From contig NZ_PKIE01000008.1 in the NCBI RefSeq assembly GCF_002860865.1, positions 1-52,617 on the forward strand: a DNA stretch of 52,617 nucleotides, given 5' to 3'. A program made the translations under genes and the position numbers. Each line of letters opens with the position of its first letter. The first letter of the stretch is position 1. Shown here one piece after another: positions 45,621-52,617 of the stretch. This DNA is from Streptococcus mitis (GTDB taxonomy: Bacteria > Bacillota > Bacilli > Lactobacillales > Streptococcaceae). The notes beneath the pieces were generated by a model. The model was not told the origin of the DNA. It worked only from the letters and a program-made list of their open reading frames with translations, and made no database searches.

Positions 45621-46550
45621 ATGAATAAGTTTTCAAAAACCTTGAGAGACAACTGGATCTTTCTCTTGATGGTTTTACCAGGGGCACTCTGGTTGATTCT
45701 ATTCTTCTACATTCCAGTATTTGGGAACGTGGTTGCCTTTAAAGACTACCACATGACAAGTAATGGTTTCATAGATAGTATCATGAATAGTAAATGGGTC
45801 GGACTCGATAATTTCAGATTCTTGTTTAGTTCAAAAGACGCCTTTATTATCACACGAAATACTGTCCTCTACAATCTCGGCTTTATCTTTATCGGTTTGA
45901 TTGTATCTGTAGGGATTGCCATCATCCTCAGTGAACTCCGTTCTAAGAGAATGGTTAAGATCTTCCAAACTTCTATGTTGTTCCCTTACTTCTTGTCTTG
46001 GGTTATCATCAGTTTCTTTACAGATGCCTTCCTAAACATCGATAAAGGGGTCTTCAACCATTTCCTAGAATCTATCGGAATGAAGGAAGTCAATTTCTAC
46101 GCTGACTTGGGTATCTGGCCATATCTCCTCCTTTTCCTAGGTATTTGGAAAGGTTTTGGATATAGCAGTGTCATGTACTATGCGACAATCATGGGAATTG
46201 ATCCAACCTACTACGAAGCAGCAACAGTGGACGGGGCTAGCAAATGGCAACGCATTCGCAATGTAACCATTCCGCAGTTGACACCATTGGTAACTGTATT
46301 GACTATCCTTGCAGTCGGAAACATCTTCCGTGCAGACTTTGGTCTCTTCTACCAAATCCCACACAATGCTGGTCAGCTTTACAACGTAACCAACGTCTTG
46401 GACGTATATGTTTATAACGGTTTGACTCAGACAGCGGATATCGGGATGGCTTCAGCGGCAGGTCTCTACCAATCAGTTGTCGGCTTGATTCTGGTTATCC
46501 TATCAAACTTACTTGCAAGACGAGTTGATCCAAACTCAGCCTTGTTCTAG
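45621..46550 (+). CDS. Glycan ABC importer permease 1 (NgtP type)
   Basis: 309 residues with six membrane spans, of the CUT1 / LplB-type binding-protein-dependent permease family. The EAA loop is YYEAATVDGASKWQRIRNVT, where the ATPase docks. GGGAGG precedes the ATG. It resembles the pneumococcal SP_0090 subunit of the N-glycan importer NgtS-NgtP1-NgtP2. No ATPase gene is nearby; a shared ATPase such as MsmK would be needed, as I recall for pneumococcal CUT1 importers. Confidence 0.88.
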   Translation: MNKFSKTLRDNWIFLLMVLPGALWLILFFYIPVFGNVVAFKDYHMTSNGFIDSIMNSKWVGLDNFRFLFSSKDAFIITRNTVLYNLGFIFIGLIVSVGIAIILSELRSKRMVKIFQTSMLFPYFLSWVIISFFTDAFLNIDKGVFNHFLESIGMKEVNFYADLGIWPYLLLFLGIWKGFGYSSVMYYATIMGIDPTYYEAATVDGASKWQRIRNVTIPQLTPLVTVLTILAVGNIFRADFGLFYQIPHNAGQLYNVTNVLDVYVYNGLTQTADIGMASAAGLYQSVVGLILVILSNLLARRVDPNSALF

Positions 46551-46563
46551 AAAGGAGGAGAAT

Positions 46564-47487
46564 ATGGCAGAAAAGAAAATTAAAAAAGAAAAAATTGATA
46601 ATGTCGGCATTCACTCCTTCAGTAAGAAAGCAGATATCTTTTTCAGTATTATTTCTGGTTTGATTGCCCTCTCTTGTATCCTACCCTTTGTTTTCGTTAT
46701 CGTTATTTCGGTGACAGATGAAAAGAGTATCCTCCAAAATGGATATAGCTTCTTCCCATCTCAATTTGGATTAGACGGTTTTGAGTTCTTGGCACAGTTT
46801 AAGGATAAAATCCTCCAAGCCCTCTTCATCTCAGTCTTTGTAACAGTGGTGGGGACTATCACAAACGTCTTTATCACAACAACCTATGCCTACGCCATCT
46901 CACGGACAACCTTTAAGTATCGCAGATTCTTTACGATCTTTGCCCTTCTTAGTATGTTGTTCAACGCTGGTTTGGTACCAGGCTATATTGTGGTCACTCG
47001 TTTGCTTCAACTCGGTGATACAGTTTGGGCCTTGATTGTTCCAATGCTTCTCTCACCATTTAACATCATCTTGATGCGTTCCTTCTTCAAGAAGACAATC
47101 CCAGAAGCCATTCTTGAATCTGCTCGTATCGATGGTGCCAGTGAAGCCCGGATCTTCTTCCAAATCTGTTTGCCATTGTCACTACCAGGTATTGCAACCA
47201 TTACGCTTTTGACAGCTCTAGGTTTCTGGAATGACTGGTTCAACGCCCTTCTTTACATCAAGAGTGACAACTTGTATCCATTGCAATATTTGCTCATGCA
47301 AATCCAACAAAATATGGACTACATCGCCAAAGCAGTCGGCCTGTCTGGTCAACTGGGAGTTGCTCTACCGAAAGAAACCGGACGTATGGCCATGGTTGTG
47401 GTGGCAACCCTTCCAATCGCGATTTTGTATCCATTCTTCCAACGCTACTTTGTAAAAGGTTTGACTATCGGTGGTGTGAAAGAATAG
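46564..47487 (+). CDS. Glycan ABC importer permease 2 (NgtP type)
   Basis: 307 residues from ATG 46564, with AAAGGAGGAG just upstream and 13 bases after the first permease; an upstream in-frame start inside the previous gene is unlikely. Six spans; CUT1 family, related to YtcP/AraQ-type permeases. The EAA loop is PEAILESARIDGASEARIFF. It pairs with the first permease to form the membrane channel. Confidence 0.88.
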   Translation: MAEKKIKKEKIDNVGIHSFSKKADIFFSIISGLIALSCILPFVFVIVISVTDEKSILQNGYSFFPSQFGLDGFEFLAQFKDKILQALFISVFVTVVGTITNVFITTTYAYAISRTTFKYRRFFTIFALLSMLFNAGLVPGYIVVTRLLQLGDTVWALIVPMLLSPFNIILMRSFFKKTIPEAILESARIDGASEARIFFQICLPLSLPGIATITLLTALGFWNDWFNALLYIKSDNLYPLQYLLMQIQQNMDYIAKAVGLSGQLGVALPKETGRMAMVVVATLPIAILYPFFQRYFVKGLTIGGVKE

Positions 47488-47494
47488 TGCTTGT

Positions 47495-47513
47495 TGAGAA
47501 AAATCATTTCTCA
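47495..47513 (+). other. Small hairpin between permease and binding-protein genes
   Basis: TGAGAAA (47495-47501), 5-base loop, TTTCTCA (47507-47513), then TTT. In importer operons such a structure can protect or attenuate RNA to give different levels of permease and binding protein. Confidence 0.4.
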
Positions 47514-47591
47514 TTTCCAAACTTCCCTTGCGTGAAGTTAAGATCATTACATTGTTTATAAGTTTAAAAATAAAAAAAAGGAGTTTTTGTC

Positions 47592-49076
47592 ATGAAAAAC
47601 TGGAAAAAATATGCTTTTGCATCTGCTAGCGTAGTCGCTTTGGCTGCTGGTCTCGCTGCTTGTGGAAACCTTTCAGGTAACAGCAAAAAAGCTGCTGACT
47701 CAGCTTCAGGTGAAAAAACTGTTATCAAAATGTACCAAATCGGTGACAAACCAGATAACTTAGATGAATTGCTAGAAAATGCTAACAAAATCATCGGTGA
47801 AAAAGTTGGTGCTAAATTGGATATCCAATATCTTGGATGGGGTGACTATGATAAGAAAATGTCAGTTATCACATCATCTGGTGAAAACTACGATATCGCC
47901 TTTGCATCTAACTATGTTGTAAATGCTCAAAAAGGTGCCTATGCTGACTTGACTGACTTGTATAAGAAAGAAGGGGCAGAGCTTTATAAAGCACTTGACC
48001 CAGCTTACATCAAAGGTAACAGCATTAACGGTAAAATTTACGCAGTTCCAGTTGCAGCCAACGTTGCATCATCTCAAAACTTCGCCTTCAACGGAACTCT
48101 TCTTGCTAAATACGGTATCGATATTTCAGGTGTTACTTCATACGAAACACTTGAGCCAGTCTTGAAACAAGTCAAAGAAAAAGCTCCAGATGTAGTGCCA
48201 TTTGCGGTTACTAAAAACTTTATCCCATCTGATAACTTTGACTACCCAGTTCCAAACGGACTTCCATTCGTTATCGACCTTGAAGGAGACACTACTAAGA
48301 TCGTAAACCGTTACGAAGTACCTCGTTTCAAAGAACACTTGAAGACTCTTCACAAATTCTATGAAGCTGGATACATTCCAAAAGACGTAGCAACAAGCGA
48401 TACTTCATTTGACCTTCAACAAGATACTTGGTTCGTTCGTGAAGAAACAGTAGGACCAGCTGACTACGGTAACAGCTTGCTTTCACGTGTTGCAAATAAA
48501 GATATCCAAATCAAACCAATCACTAACTTCATCAAGAAAAACCAAACAACACAAGTTGCTAACTTTGTCATCTCAAACAACTCTAAGAACAAAGAAAAAT
48601 CAATGGAAGTGTTGAACCTCTTGAACACTAACCCAGAACTTTTGAACGGTCTTGTTTACGGTCCAGAAGGCAAGAACTGGGAAAAAATTGCAGGTAAAGA
48701 AAACCGTGTTAAAGTCCTTGATGGCTACAAAGGAAACACTCACATGGGTGGATGGAACACTGGTAACAACTGGATTCTTTACATCAACGAAAACGTTACA
48801 GACCAACAAATCGAAGATTCTAAGAAACAATTGGCTGAAGCTAAAGAATCTCCAGCACTTGGATTCATCTTTAACACTGACAATGTGAAATCTGAAATCT
48901 CAGCAATCTCTAACACAATGCAACAATTCGATACAGCTATCAACACTGGTACTGTAGACCCAGATAAAGCTATTCCAGAATTGATGGAAAAATTGAAATC
49001 TGAAGGTGCCTACGAAAAAGTATTGAACGAAATGCAAAAACAATACGATGAATTCTTGAAAAACAAAAAATCATAA
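47592..49076 (+). CDS. ngtS: N-glycan-binding lipoprotein of the ABC importer
   Basis: 494 residues, start after AAGGAG. Signal peptide with lipobox LAAC (Cys24), so anchored on the outer membrane face. Family 1 extracellular solute-binding protein (DUF3502-type C-terminus, about residues 350-490). It resembles the pneumococcal SP_0092 protein NgtS, which binds partly trimmed N-glycans. The gene lies last in the importer operon. The adjacent mannosidase and hexosaminidase genes support the glycan substrate; the exact glycan is inferred. Confidence 0.88.
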   Translation: MKNWKKYAFASASVVALAAGLAACGNLSGNSKKAADSASGEKTVIKMYQIGDKPDNLDELLENANKIIGEKVGAKLDIQYLGWGDYDKKMSVITSSGENYDIAFASNYVVNAQKGAYADLTDLYKKEGAELYKALDPAYIKGNSINGKIYAVPVAANVASSQNFAFNGTLLAKYGIDISGVTSYETLEPVLKQVKEKAPDVVPFAVTKNFIPSDNFDYPVPNGLPFVIDLEGDTTKIVNRYEVPRFKEHLKTLHKFYEAGYIPKDVATSDTSFDLQQDTWFVREETVGPADYGNSLLSRVANKDIQIKPITNFIKKNQTTQVANFVISNNSKNKEKSMEVLNLLNTNPELLNGLVYGPEGKNWEKIAGKENRVKVLDGYKGNTHMGGWNTGNNWILYINENVTDQQIEDSKKQLAEAKESPALGFIFNTDNVKSEISAISNTMQQFDTAINTGTVDPDKAIPELMEKLKSEGAYEKVLNEMQKQYDEFLKNKKS

Positions 49077-49119
49077 GATCAATTGATTTCGTGTATTCAT
49101 TCCTAATTCCTAAAAATTG

Positions 49120-49166
49120 AATCACTGTTTTCCTCAGGCTTATCTGGGGGAGGCAGTGATTTTTTG
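49120..49166 (+). terminator. Terminator of the importer operon
   Basis: AATCACTG (49120-49127) pairs with CAGTGATT (49154-49161) with an inner CCTCAG/CTGGGG stem, followed by a T run. Confidence 0.85.
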
Positions 49167-49307
49167 AAATGAGAGCATAGATATCCGTGTTCTTTATCAC
49201 TATTTAACCATTCAGGAAATCTCAAGTACCATTTAGGATTTGGAGTAAGGATTTAGGAAAATATAGCTTATATTAGAGATGTCTTGAGTTTACAAAGGAG
49301 AGTTCAT

Positions 49308-49997
49308 ATGAAAAAGTATCAACTTCTATTCAAAATAAGTGCAGTTTTCTCTTACCTATTTTTCGTATTTGGTCTTTCTCAGCTGACGTTTATTGTTCAA
49401 AATTATTGGCAATTTTCTTCCCAGATTGGCAATTTCGTCTGGATTCAAAATCTCTTGAGTTTGCTATTTAGCGGAGTCATGATTTGGATTCTGGTTAAGA
49501 CAGGTCATGGTTATCTCTTTCACATTCCGAGAAAAAAATGGCTTTGGTATTCGATTTTGACAGTATTAGTGGTAGTGCTCCAGATCTCTTTTAACGTTCA
49601 GACAGCTAAACATGTTCAGTCAACTGCTGAAGGTTGGGCCGTATTGATCGGTTATAGTGGGACCAACTTTGCTGAGCTAGGTATCTATATAACTTTGTTC
49701 TTTCTGACTCCACTTATGGAAGAGCTAATCTATAGAGGATTAATGCAACACGCCTTTTTTAAGCATTCGAGATTTGGCCTTGATTTGCTTCTTCCGTCAA
49801 TTTTATTTGCTCTTCCTCATTTTTCAAGCCTGCCTAGTTTGTTAGATATCTTCGTCTTTGCAACATCTGGCATCATCTTTGCTAGTTTGACCCGCTATAC
49901 CAAGAGCATTTATCCTTCCTATGCGGTGCATGTGATTAATAATATTTTCGCGACATTACCATTTTTGCTGACTTTTTTACACAGGGTATTTGGGTAA
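49308..49997 (+). CDS. CPBP-family intramembrane metalloprotease (CAAX/Abi type)
   Basis: 229 residues from ATG 49308 (AAAGGAG 8 bases upstream). Seven or eight hydrophobic segments. The three family motifs are present: EELIYRG (paired Glu and Arg), FALPHF (His) and HVINNIF (His/Asn). Family members process prenylated or bacteriocin-type peptides or serve as immunity proteins in streptococci. A bacteriocin-immunity-like gene follows 45 bp after its stop, consistent with a bacteriocin-related role, but no bacteriocin gene was seen here. Confidence 0.85.
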   Translation: MKKYQLLFKISAVFSYLFFVFGLSQLTFIVQNYWQFSSQIGNFVWIQNLLSLLFSGVMIWILVKTGHGYLFHIPRKKWLWYSILTVLVVVLQISFNVQTAKHVQSTAEGWAVLIGYSGTNFAELGIYITLFFLTPLMEELIYRGLMQHAFFKHSRFGLDLLLPSILFALPHFSSLPSLLDIFVFATSGIIFASLTRYTKSIYPSYAVHVINNIFATLPFLLTFLHRVFG

Positions 49998-50066
49998 AAT
50001 ATTGGTATGAGAGTTAGGAATGATAGTTTATCAAATTTATAAGTGAGTTTCAGGAGGGAAATAAGA

Positions 50067-50363
50067 ATAACAGCATTAAAATGGTTTGCAGGAGGAAGTG
50101 AAAGGCGTTGTGAAGCCATGACGATCATAGATAACCTACTGGAAGGTATAAACAATACGCCTCAACTTACTCCCTTGAAAAATCTGTTAGTGAGTTATAA
50201 AAGACGATTAGAGGACGATGGGACCTCTACCCCATTTATATTGAGTCAAATGAATGTTGACATCTCACGTATGTTAATTGACAATAAGCTGATTCTGTCA
50301 GAAAGTCAAGCTGAGCAGATCAAAAAATTGAGAGAATTATCTGCTATTCGCTATGCTTACTGA
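50067..50363 (+). CDS. EntA-type bacteriocin immunity-like protein with unusual start
   Basis: The frame reads ITALKWFAGGSERRCEAMTI and continues as a helical protein of about 98 residues, ending LRELSAIRYAY. The ALKWFAGGSERR start block and overall size fit the enterocin A immunity family (antiparallel four-helix proteins protecting against class IIa bacteriocins). AGGAGG (50052-50057) lies 9 bases before codon ATA at 50067, exactly where the family ATG would be. Other starts are GTG 50043, which lies before the ribosome site, or ATG 50118, which cuts off the conserved block. Expression may be weak or lost. Confidence 0.6.
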   Translation: MTALKWFAGGSERRCEAMTIIDNLLEGINNTPQLTPLKNLLVSYKRRLEDDGTSTPFILSQMNVDISRMLIDNKLILSESQAEQIKKLRELSAIRYAY

Positions 50364-50409
50364 TGAAGTGCAGGGATAAGCACCTTTCTACAATTTCCAG
50401 TCAAATAAA

Positions 50410-50438
50410 TTGCATTCGTTTTCTCAAGCAGGTATACT
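50410..50438 (+). promoter_or_regulatory. Promoter of trhO
   Basis: TTGCAT (50410-50415), 17-base spacer, TATACT (50433-50438), 56 bases before the start. Confidence 0.65.
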
Positions 50439-50494
50439 AGTATAGTTAGATAAAAAATTCTGAAAATTTAAGAATAGAAAAGAGAACAAATCTT

Positions 50495-51481
50495 ATGGCA
50501 AAAGATATTCGTGTCTTACTTTACTACCTTTACACTCCAATTGAAAATGCAGAGCAATTTGCTGCAGACCACTTGGCTTTCTGTAAATCAATCGGCCTTA
50601 AAGGTCGTATCCTAGTCGCTGACGAAGGAATTAACGGAACAGTTTCAGGTGACTACGAAACAACTCAAAAATACATGGACTACGTTCACAGCCTCCCAGG
50701 CATGGAAGACCTCTGGTTCAAGATTGACGAAGAAAGTGAACAAGCCTTCAAGAAGATGTTCGTTCGCTACAAGAAAGAAATTGTCCACCTTGGTTTGGAA
50801 GACAACGACTTTGATAACGACATCAACCCACTTGAAACAACAGGTGCTTACTTGTCTCCAAAAGAATTCAAAGAAGCTCTTCTTGACGAAGATACCGTTG
50901 TCCTTGACACACGTAACGATTATGAGTATGACCTCGGACATTTCCGTGGGGCTATCCGCCCAGATATCCGCAACTTCCGTGAGTTGCCACAGTGGGTTCG
51001 TGATAACAAAGAAAAATTCATGGACAAGCGCGTCGTGGTTTACTGTACAGGTGGTGTTCGCTGTGAGAAATTCTCAGGCTGGATGGTCCGTGAAGGCTAC
51101 AAGGATGTTGGCCAATTGCACGGAGGAATCGCAACTTACGGTAAAGACCCAGAAGTCCAAGGTGAGCTTTGGGATGGGAAAATGTACGTCTTTGACGAGC
51201 GTATTGCAGTAGATGTTAACCATGTCAACCCAACCATCGTAGGGAAAGACTGGTTTGATGGAACACCATGTGAACGTTATGTCAACTGTGGAAATCCATT
51301 CTGTAACCGTCGTATCTTGACATCAGAAGAAAATGAAGACAAGTACCTTCGTGGATGCTCACACGAGTGCCGTGTTCACCCACGTAACCGCTATGTTTCA
51401 GAACATGAATTGACACAAGCTGAAGTTGTCGAGCGCCTAGCCACTATCGGTGAAAGCTTGGATCAAGCAGCTACTGTATAA
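50495..51481 (+). CDS. trhO: TrhO (UPF0176), tRNA uridine-34 hydroxylase, rhodanese-type
   Basis: 328 residues. Layout: N-terminal acylphosphatase-like domain (about 1-95; [16 protein letters not shown]), a rhodanese domain (about 120-230) with the active-site loop [16 protein letters not shown], and a C-terminal cysteine-rich segment ([28 protein letters not shown]). TrhO makes 5-hydroxyuridine at the wobble position of tRNAs using oxygen. It matches pneumococcal SP_0095 (UPF0176). It is a single-gene unit with its own promoter and terminator. Confidence 0.93.
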   Translation: MAKDIRVLLYYLYTPIENAEQFAADHLAFCKSIGLKGRILVADEGINGTVSGDYETTQKYMDYVHSLPGMEDLWFKIDEESEQAFKKMFVRYKKEIVHLGLEDNDFDNDINPLETTGAYLSPKEFKEALLDEDTVVLDTRNDYEYDLGHFRGAIRPDIRNFRELPQWVRDNKEKFMDKRVVVYCTGGVRCEKFSGWMVREGYKDVGQLHGGIATYGKDPEVQGELWDGKMYVFDERIAVDVNHVNPTIVGKDWFDGTPCERYVNCGNPFCNRRILTSEENEDKYLRGCSHECRVHPRNRYVSEHELTQAEVVERLATIGESLDQAATV

Positions 51482-51486
51482 GATTA

Positions 51487-51509
51487 AACAGTCCTCAGGG
51501 GCTGTTTTT
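51487..51509 (+). terminator. Terminator of trhO
   Basis: AACAGTCC (from 51487) pairs with GGGGCTGTT (to 51505) around a short loop, then a T run, 6 bases after the stop. Confidence 0.75.
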
Positions 51510-51566
51510 CTATGCTTTTTACTCAAAAATCTAAAGTTTGTTTCTGTATCTTTCAGAAAAATAGGG

Positions 51567-51589
51567 TATACTATATGTAAACGATTTCA
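51567..51589 (+). promoter_or_regulatory. -10 box and perfect cre site before the DUF4299 gene
   Basis: TATACT at 51567-51572 is followed by TGTAAACGATTTCA (51576-51589), which fits TGNAANCGNTNNCA at all 14 positions. CcpA binding here would block transcription. AAAGGAG follows directly. Confidence 0.75.
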
Positions 51590-51602
51590 AAGGAGCCCAG
51601 TT

Positions 51603-52463
51603 ATGACGAAAACATTTTTTATTCCAAATAAACAGAGCATTTTAGGAGAACAGGAAATTTTGACTGCCAAGTCTACCTTGGCCTTGCTAGACGGTTTGGA
51701 GTCACATAGCTATGATGCCGTCTATCTCCGTCAGCCTCTTAATCGTCTCGAGTATGTCGAGTGTGCGATAGTGGGACAATCACAATTTCTCTTTAAGGTC
51801 AGTTATGCTGATGGTCAAAAGGCTTACCGTGTCGATCTTCCTGACCTACTAACGAAGACAGACTGGCAGATTATCAAGTCATTTTTAGATGCTCTGCTTG
51901 CTTATACAGGAACTGAGATTGAGGGGCTAGATGGTTTTGATTTTGAAGCTTATTTCCAAGCAAGTATTCAAGCCCATCTGACAGACACTGCAGCCCGTTT
52001 TACGATTTGCCAAGGAATTTTTAATCCTATTTTCTTTAGTCATGAGGATTTGAAAAGCTTTTTAGAGGAGGATGGCTTGGCACAGTTTGAAGCGCGTGTA
52101 CGTGCGGTTCAAGAGACGGATGCTTACTTTGCAAGAGTTTCCTTCTATCAGGATGGAGAAGGCCAAGTGCACGGTGTTTACCATCTGGCTCAAGGCGTCA
52201 AGACTGTTTTACCGAGAGAACCATTTGTTCCTGCTGCCTATATTGAGCAATTGGTGGATAAGGAAGTCCAGTGGGAGATTGACTTGGTTCAAATCACAGG
52301 AGACGGCTCTAAACCAGAAGACTATGAAGCCATCGCTCGCTTGGACTATGCAAAATTCCTAGAATCACTACCATCAGCATATTACCACCAACTAGACGCC
52401 AATCAATTAGAAATTCAACCCATCCTAGGACAAGATTTTAAAGTAATAGCACAAGAAGAGTAA
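51603..52463 (+). CDS. DUF4299-like protein of unknown function
   Basis: 286 residues from ATG 51603 (AAAGGAG upstream; a longer in-frame start at 51450 lies inside trhO and its terminator and is rejected). It is a soluble acidic protein with no signal peptide or membrane span; MTKTFFIPNKQSILGEQEIL starts it. From memory it is the SP_0097/DUF4299 type; no function is known. Its promoter carries a perfect cre site, linking it to carbon status and, by position, to the glycan importer upstream. Confidence 0.8.
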   Translation: MTKTFFIPNKQSILGEQEILTAKSTLALLDGLESHSYDAVYLRQPLNRLEYVECAIVGQSQFLFKVSYADGQKAYRVDLPDLLTKTDWQIIKSFLDALLAYTGTEIEGLDGFDFEAYFQASIQAHLTDTAARFTICQGIFNPIFFSHEDLKSFLEEDGLAQFEARVRAVQETDAYFARVSFYQDGEGQVHGVYHLAQGVKTVLPREPFVPAAYIEQLVDKEVQWEIDLVQITGDGSKPEDYEAIARLDYAKFLESLPSAYYHQLDANQLEIQPILGQDFKVIAQEE

Positions 52464-52501
52464 AGCAGAAGCAGGTCAATCGACCAATGTCATTAAGTTA
52501 A

Positions 52502-52539
52502 GAAATTCAAATACAATTCTGTATTTGGGTTTCTTTTTT
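52502..52539 (+). terminator. Terminator after the DUF4299 gene
   Basis: GAAATTCAAATACA (52502-52515) pairs with TGTATTTGGGTTTC (52520-52533, G-T pairs included), then T residues. Confidence 0.8.
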
Positions 52540-52573
52540 ATGTGATAAACTTATAGTTAAGGAGGGATTTCCC

Positions 52574-52617
52574 ATGATAAAACAAATAAAAGCCCACTTG
52601 AATAATAGTATTCAGAG
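52574..52617 (+). CDS. Start of a gene cut by the window edge
   Basis: AAGGAGG (from 52559) and ATG 52574 open a frame MIKQIKAHLNNSIQ that runs off the end. Too short to identify. Confidence 0.55.
   Translation, partial: MIKQIKAHLNNSIQ

Overview
The window looks like chromosomal DNA of an oral mitis-group Streptococcus (S. mitis / S. oralis / S. pneumoniae relatives). The reasons are the dltXABCD and adcRCBA operons, two BOX elements, YSIRK-type and LPXTG surface proteins, an M26 zinc metalloprotease, an N-glycan utilisation locus of the pneumococcal SP_2141-SP_2146 type, and its SP_0090-SP_0092-type ABC importer. The species attribution and the pneumococcal comparisons are from memory. No rRNA, tRNA, CRISPR array or intact insertion sequence was seen.

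Layout. 1-2645: an extra MBOAT/DltD/DltX-like module (dltB2, dltD2 and a 52-residue DltX-like microprotein) with no DltA or DltC of its own in the window. 2646-7435: an IS-like palindrome, then the normal dltX-A-B-C-D operon for D-alanylation of teichoic acids. 7482-11081: the zinc-controlled adcR-C-B-A operon with an AdcR operator over its -10 box. 11143-11472: a complete Fst-type type I toxin-antitoxin locus (32-aa toxin, short antisense RNA, shared terminator). 11573-13708: a secreted e(P4)-type acid phosphatase (minus strand) and an SPFH/Band 7 protein. 13750-18965: an M26-type zinc metalloprotease flanked on both sides by BOX elements.

19074-24616: a cytoplasmic GH2 glycosidase and GH29 fucosidase pair. 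24696-26062: an Rpn-family nuclease followed by an in-frame duplicate of its 3' end. 26332-36285: a giant repeat-rich YSIRK/LPNTG adhesin (about 3,246 residues if repaired) broken by a one-base deletion inside one 231-bp repeat. 36291-49161: GH92, GH125, GH38, a ROK protein, GH20, and an ABC importer (two permeases and a binding protein, no ATPase). 49308-52617: a CPBP membrane protease, an EntA-type bacteriocin-immunity-like gene that appears to have lost its ATG, trhO, a DUF4299-like gene with a perfect cre site, and the start of one further gene.

How it fits together. The binding protein and permeases import glycans. The cytoplasmic exoglycosidases (none has a signal peptide) trim fucose, probably galactose, GlcNAc and alpha-mannose. 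CcpA cre sites before the GH2 gene, the GH38 gene, the importer and the DUF4299 gene suggest shared carbon catabolite control. The dlt genes, surface protease and adhesin shape the envelope. The most unusual elements are the second DltB-DltD-DltX triad, the Rpn gene with its spare C-terminal cassette, the broken adhesin, and a 15/16 parS-like site at 45440.
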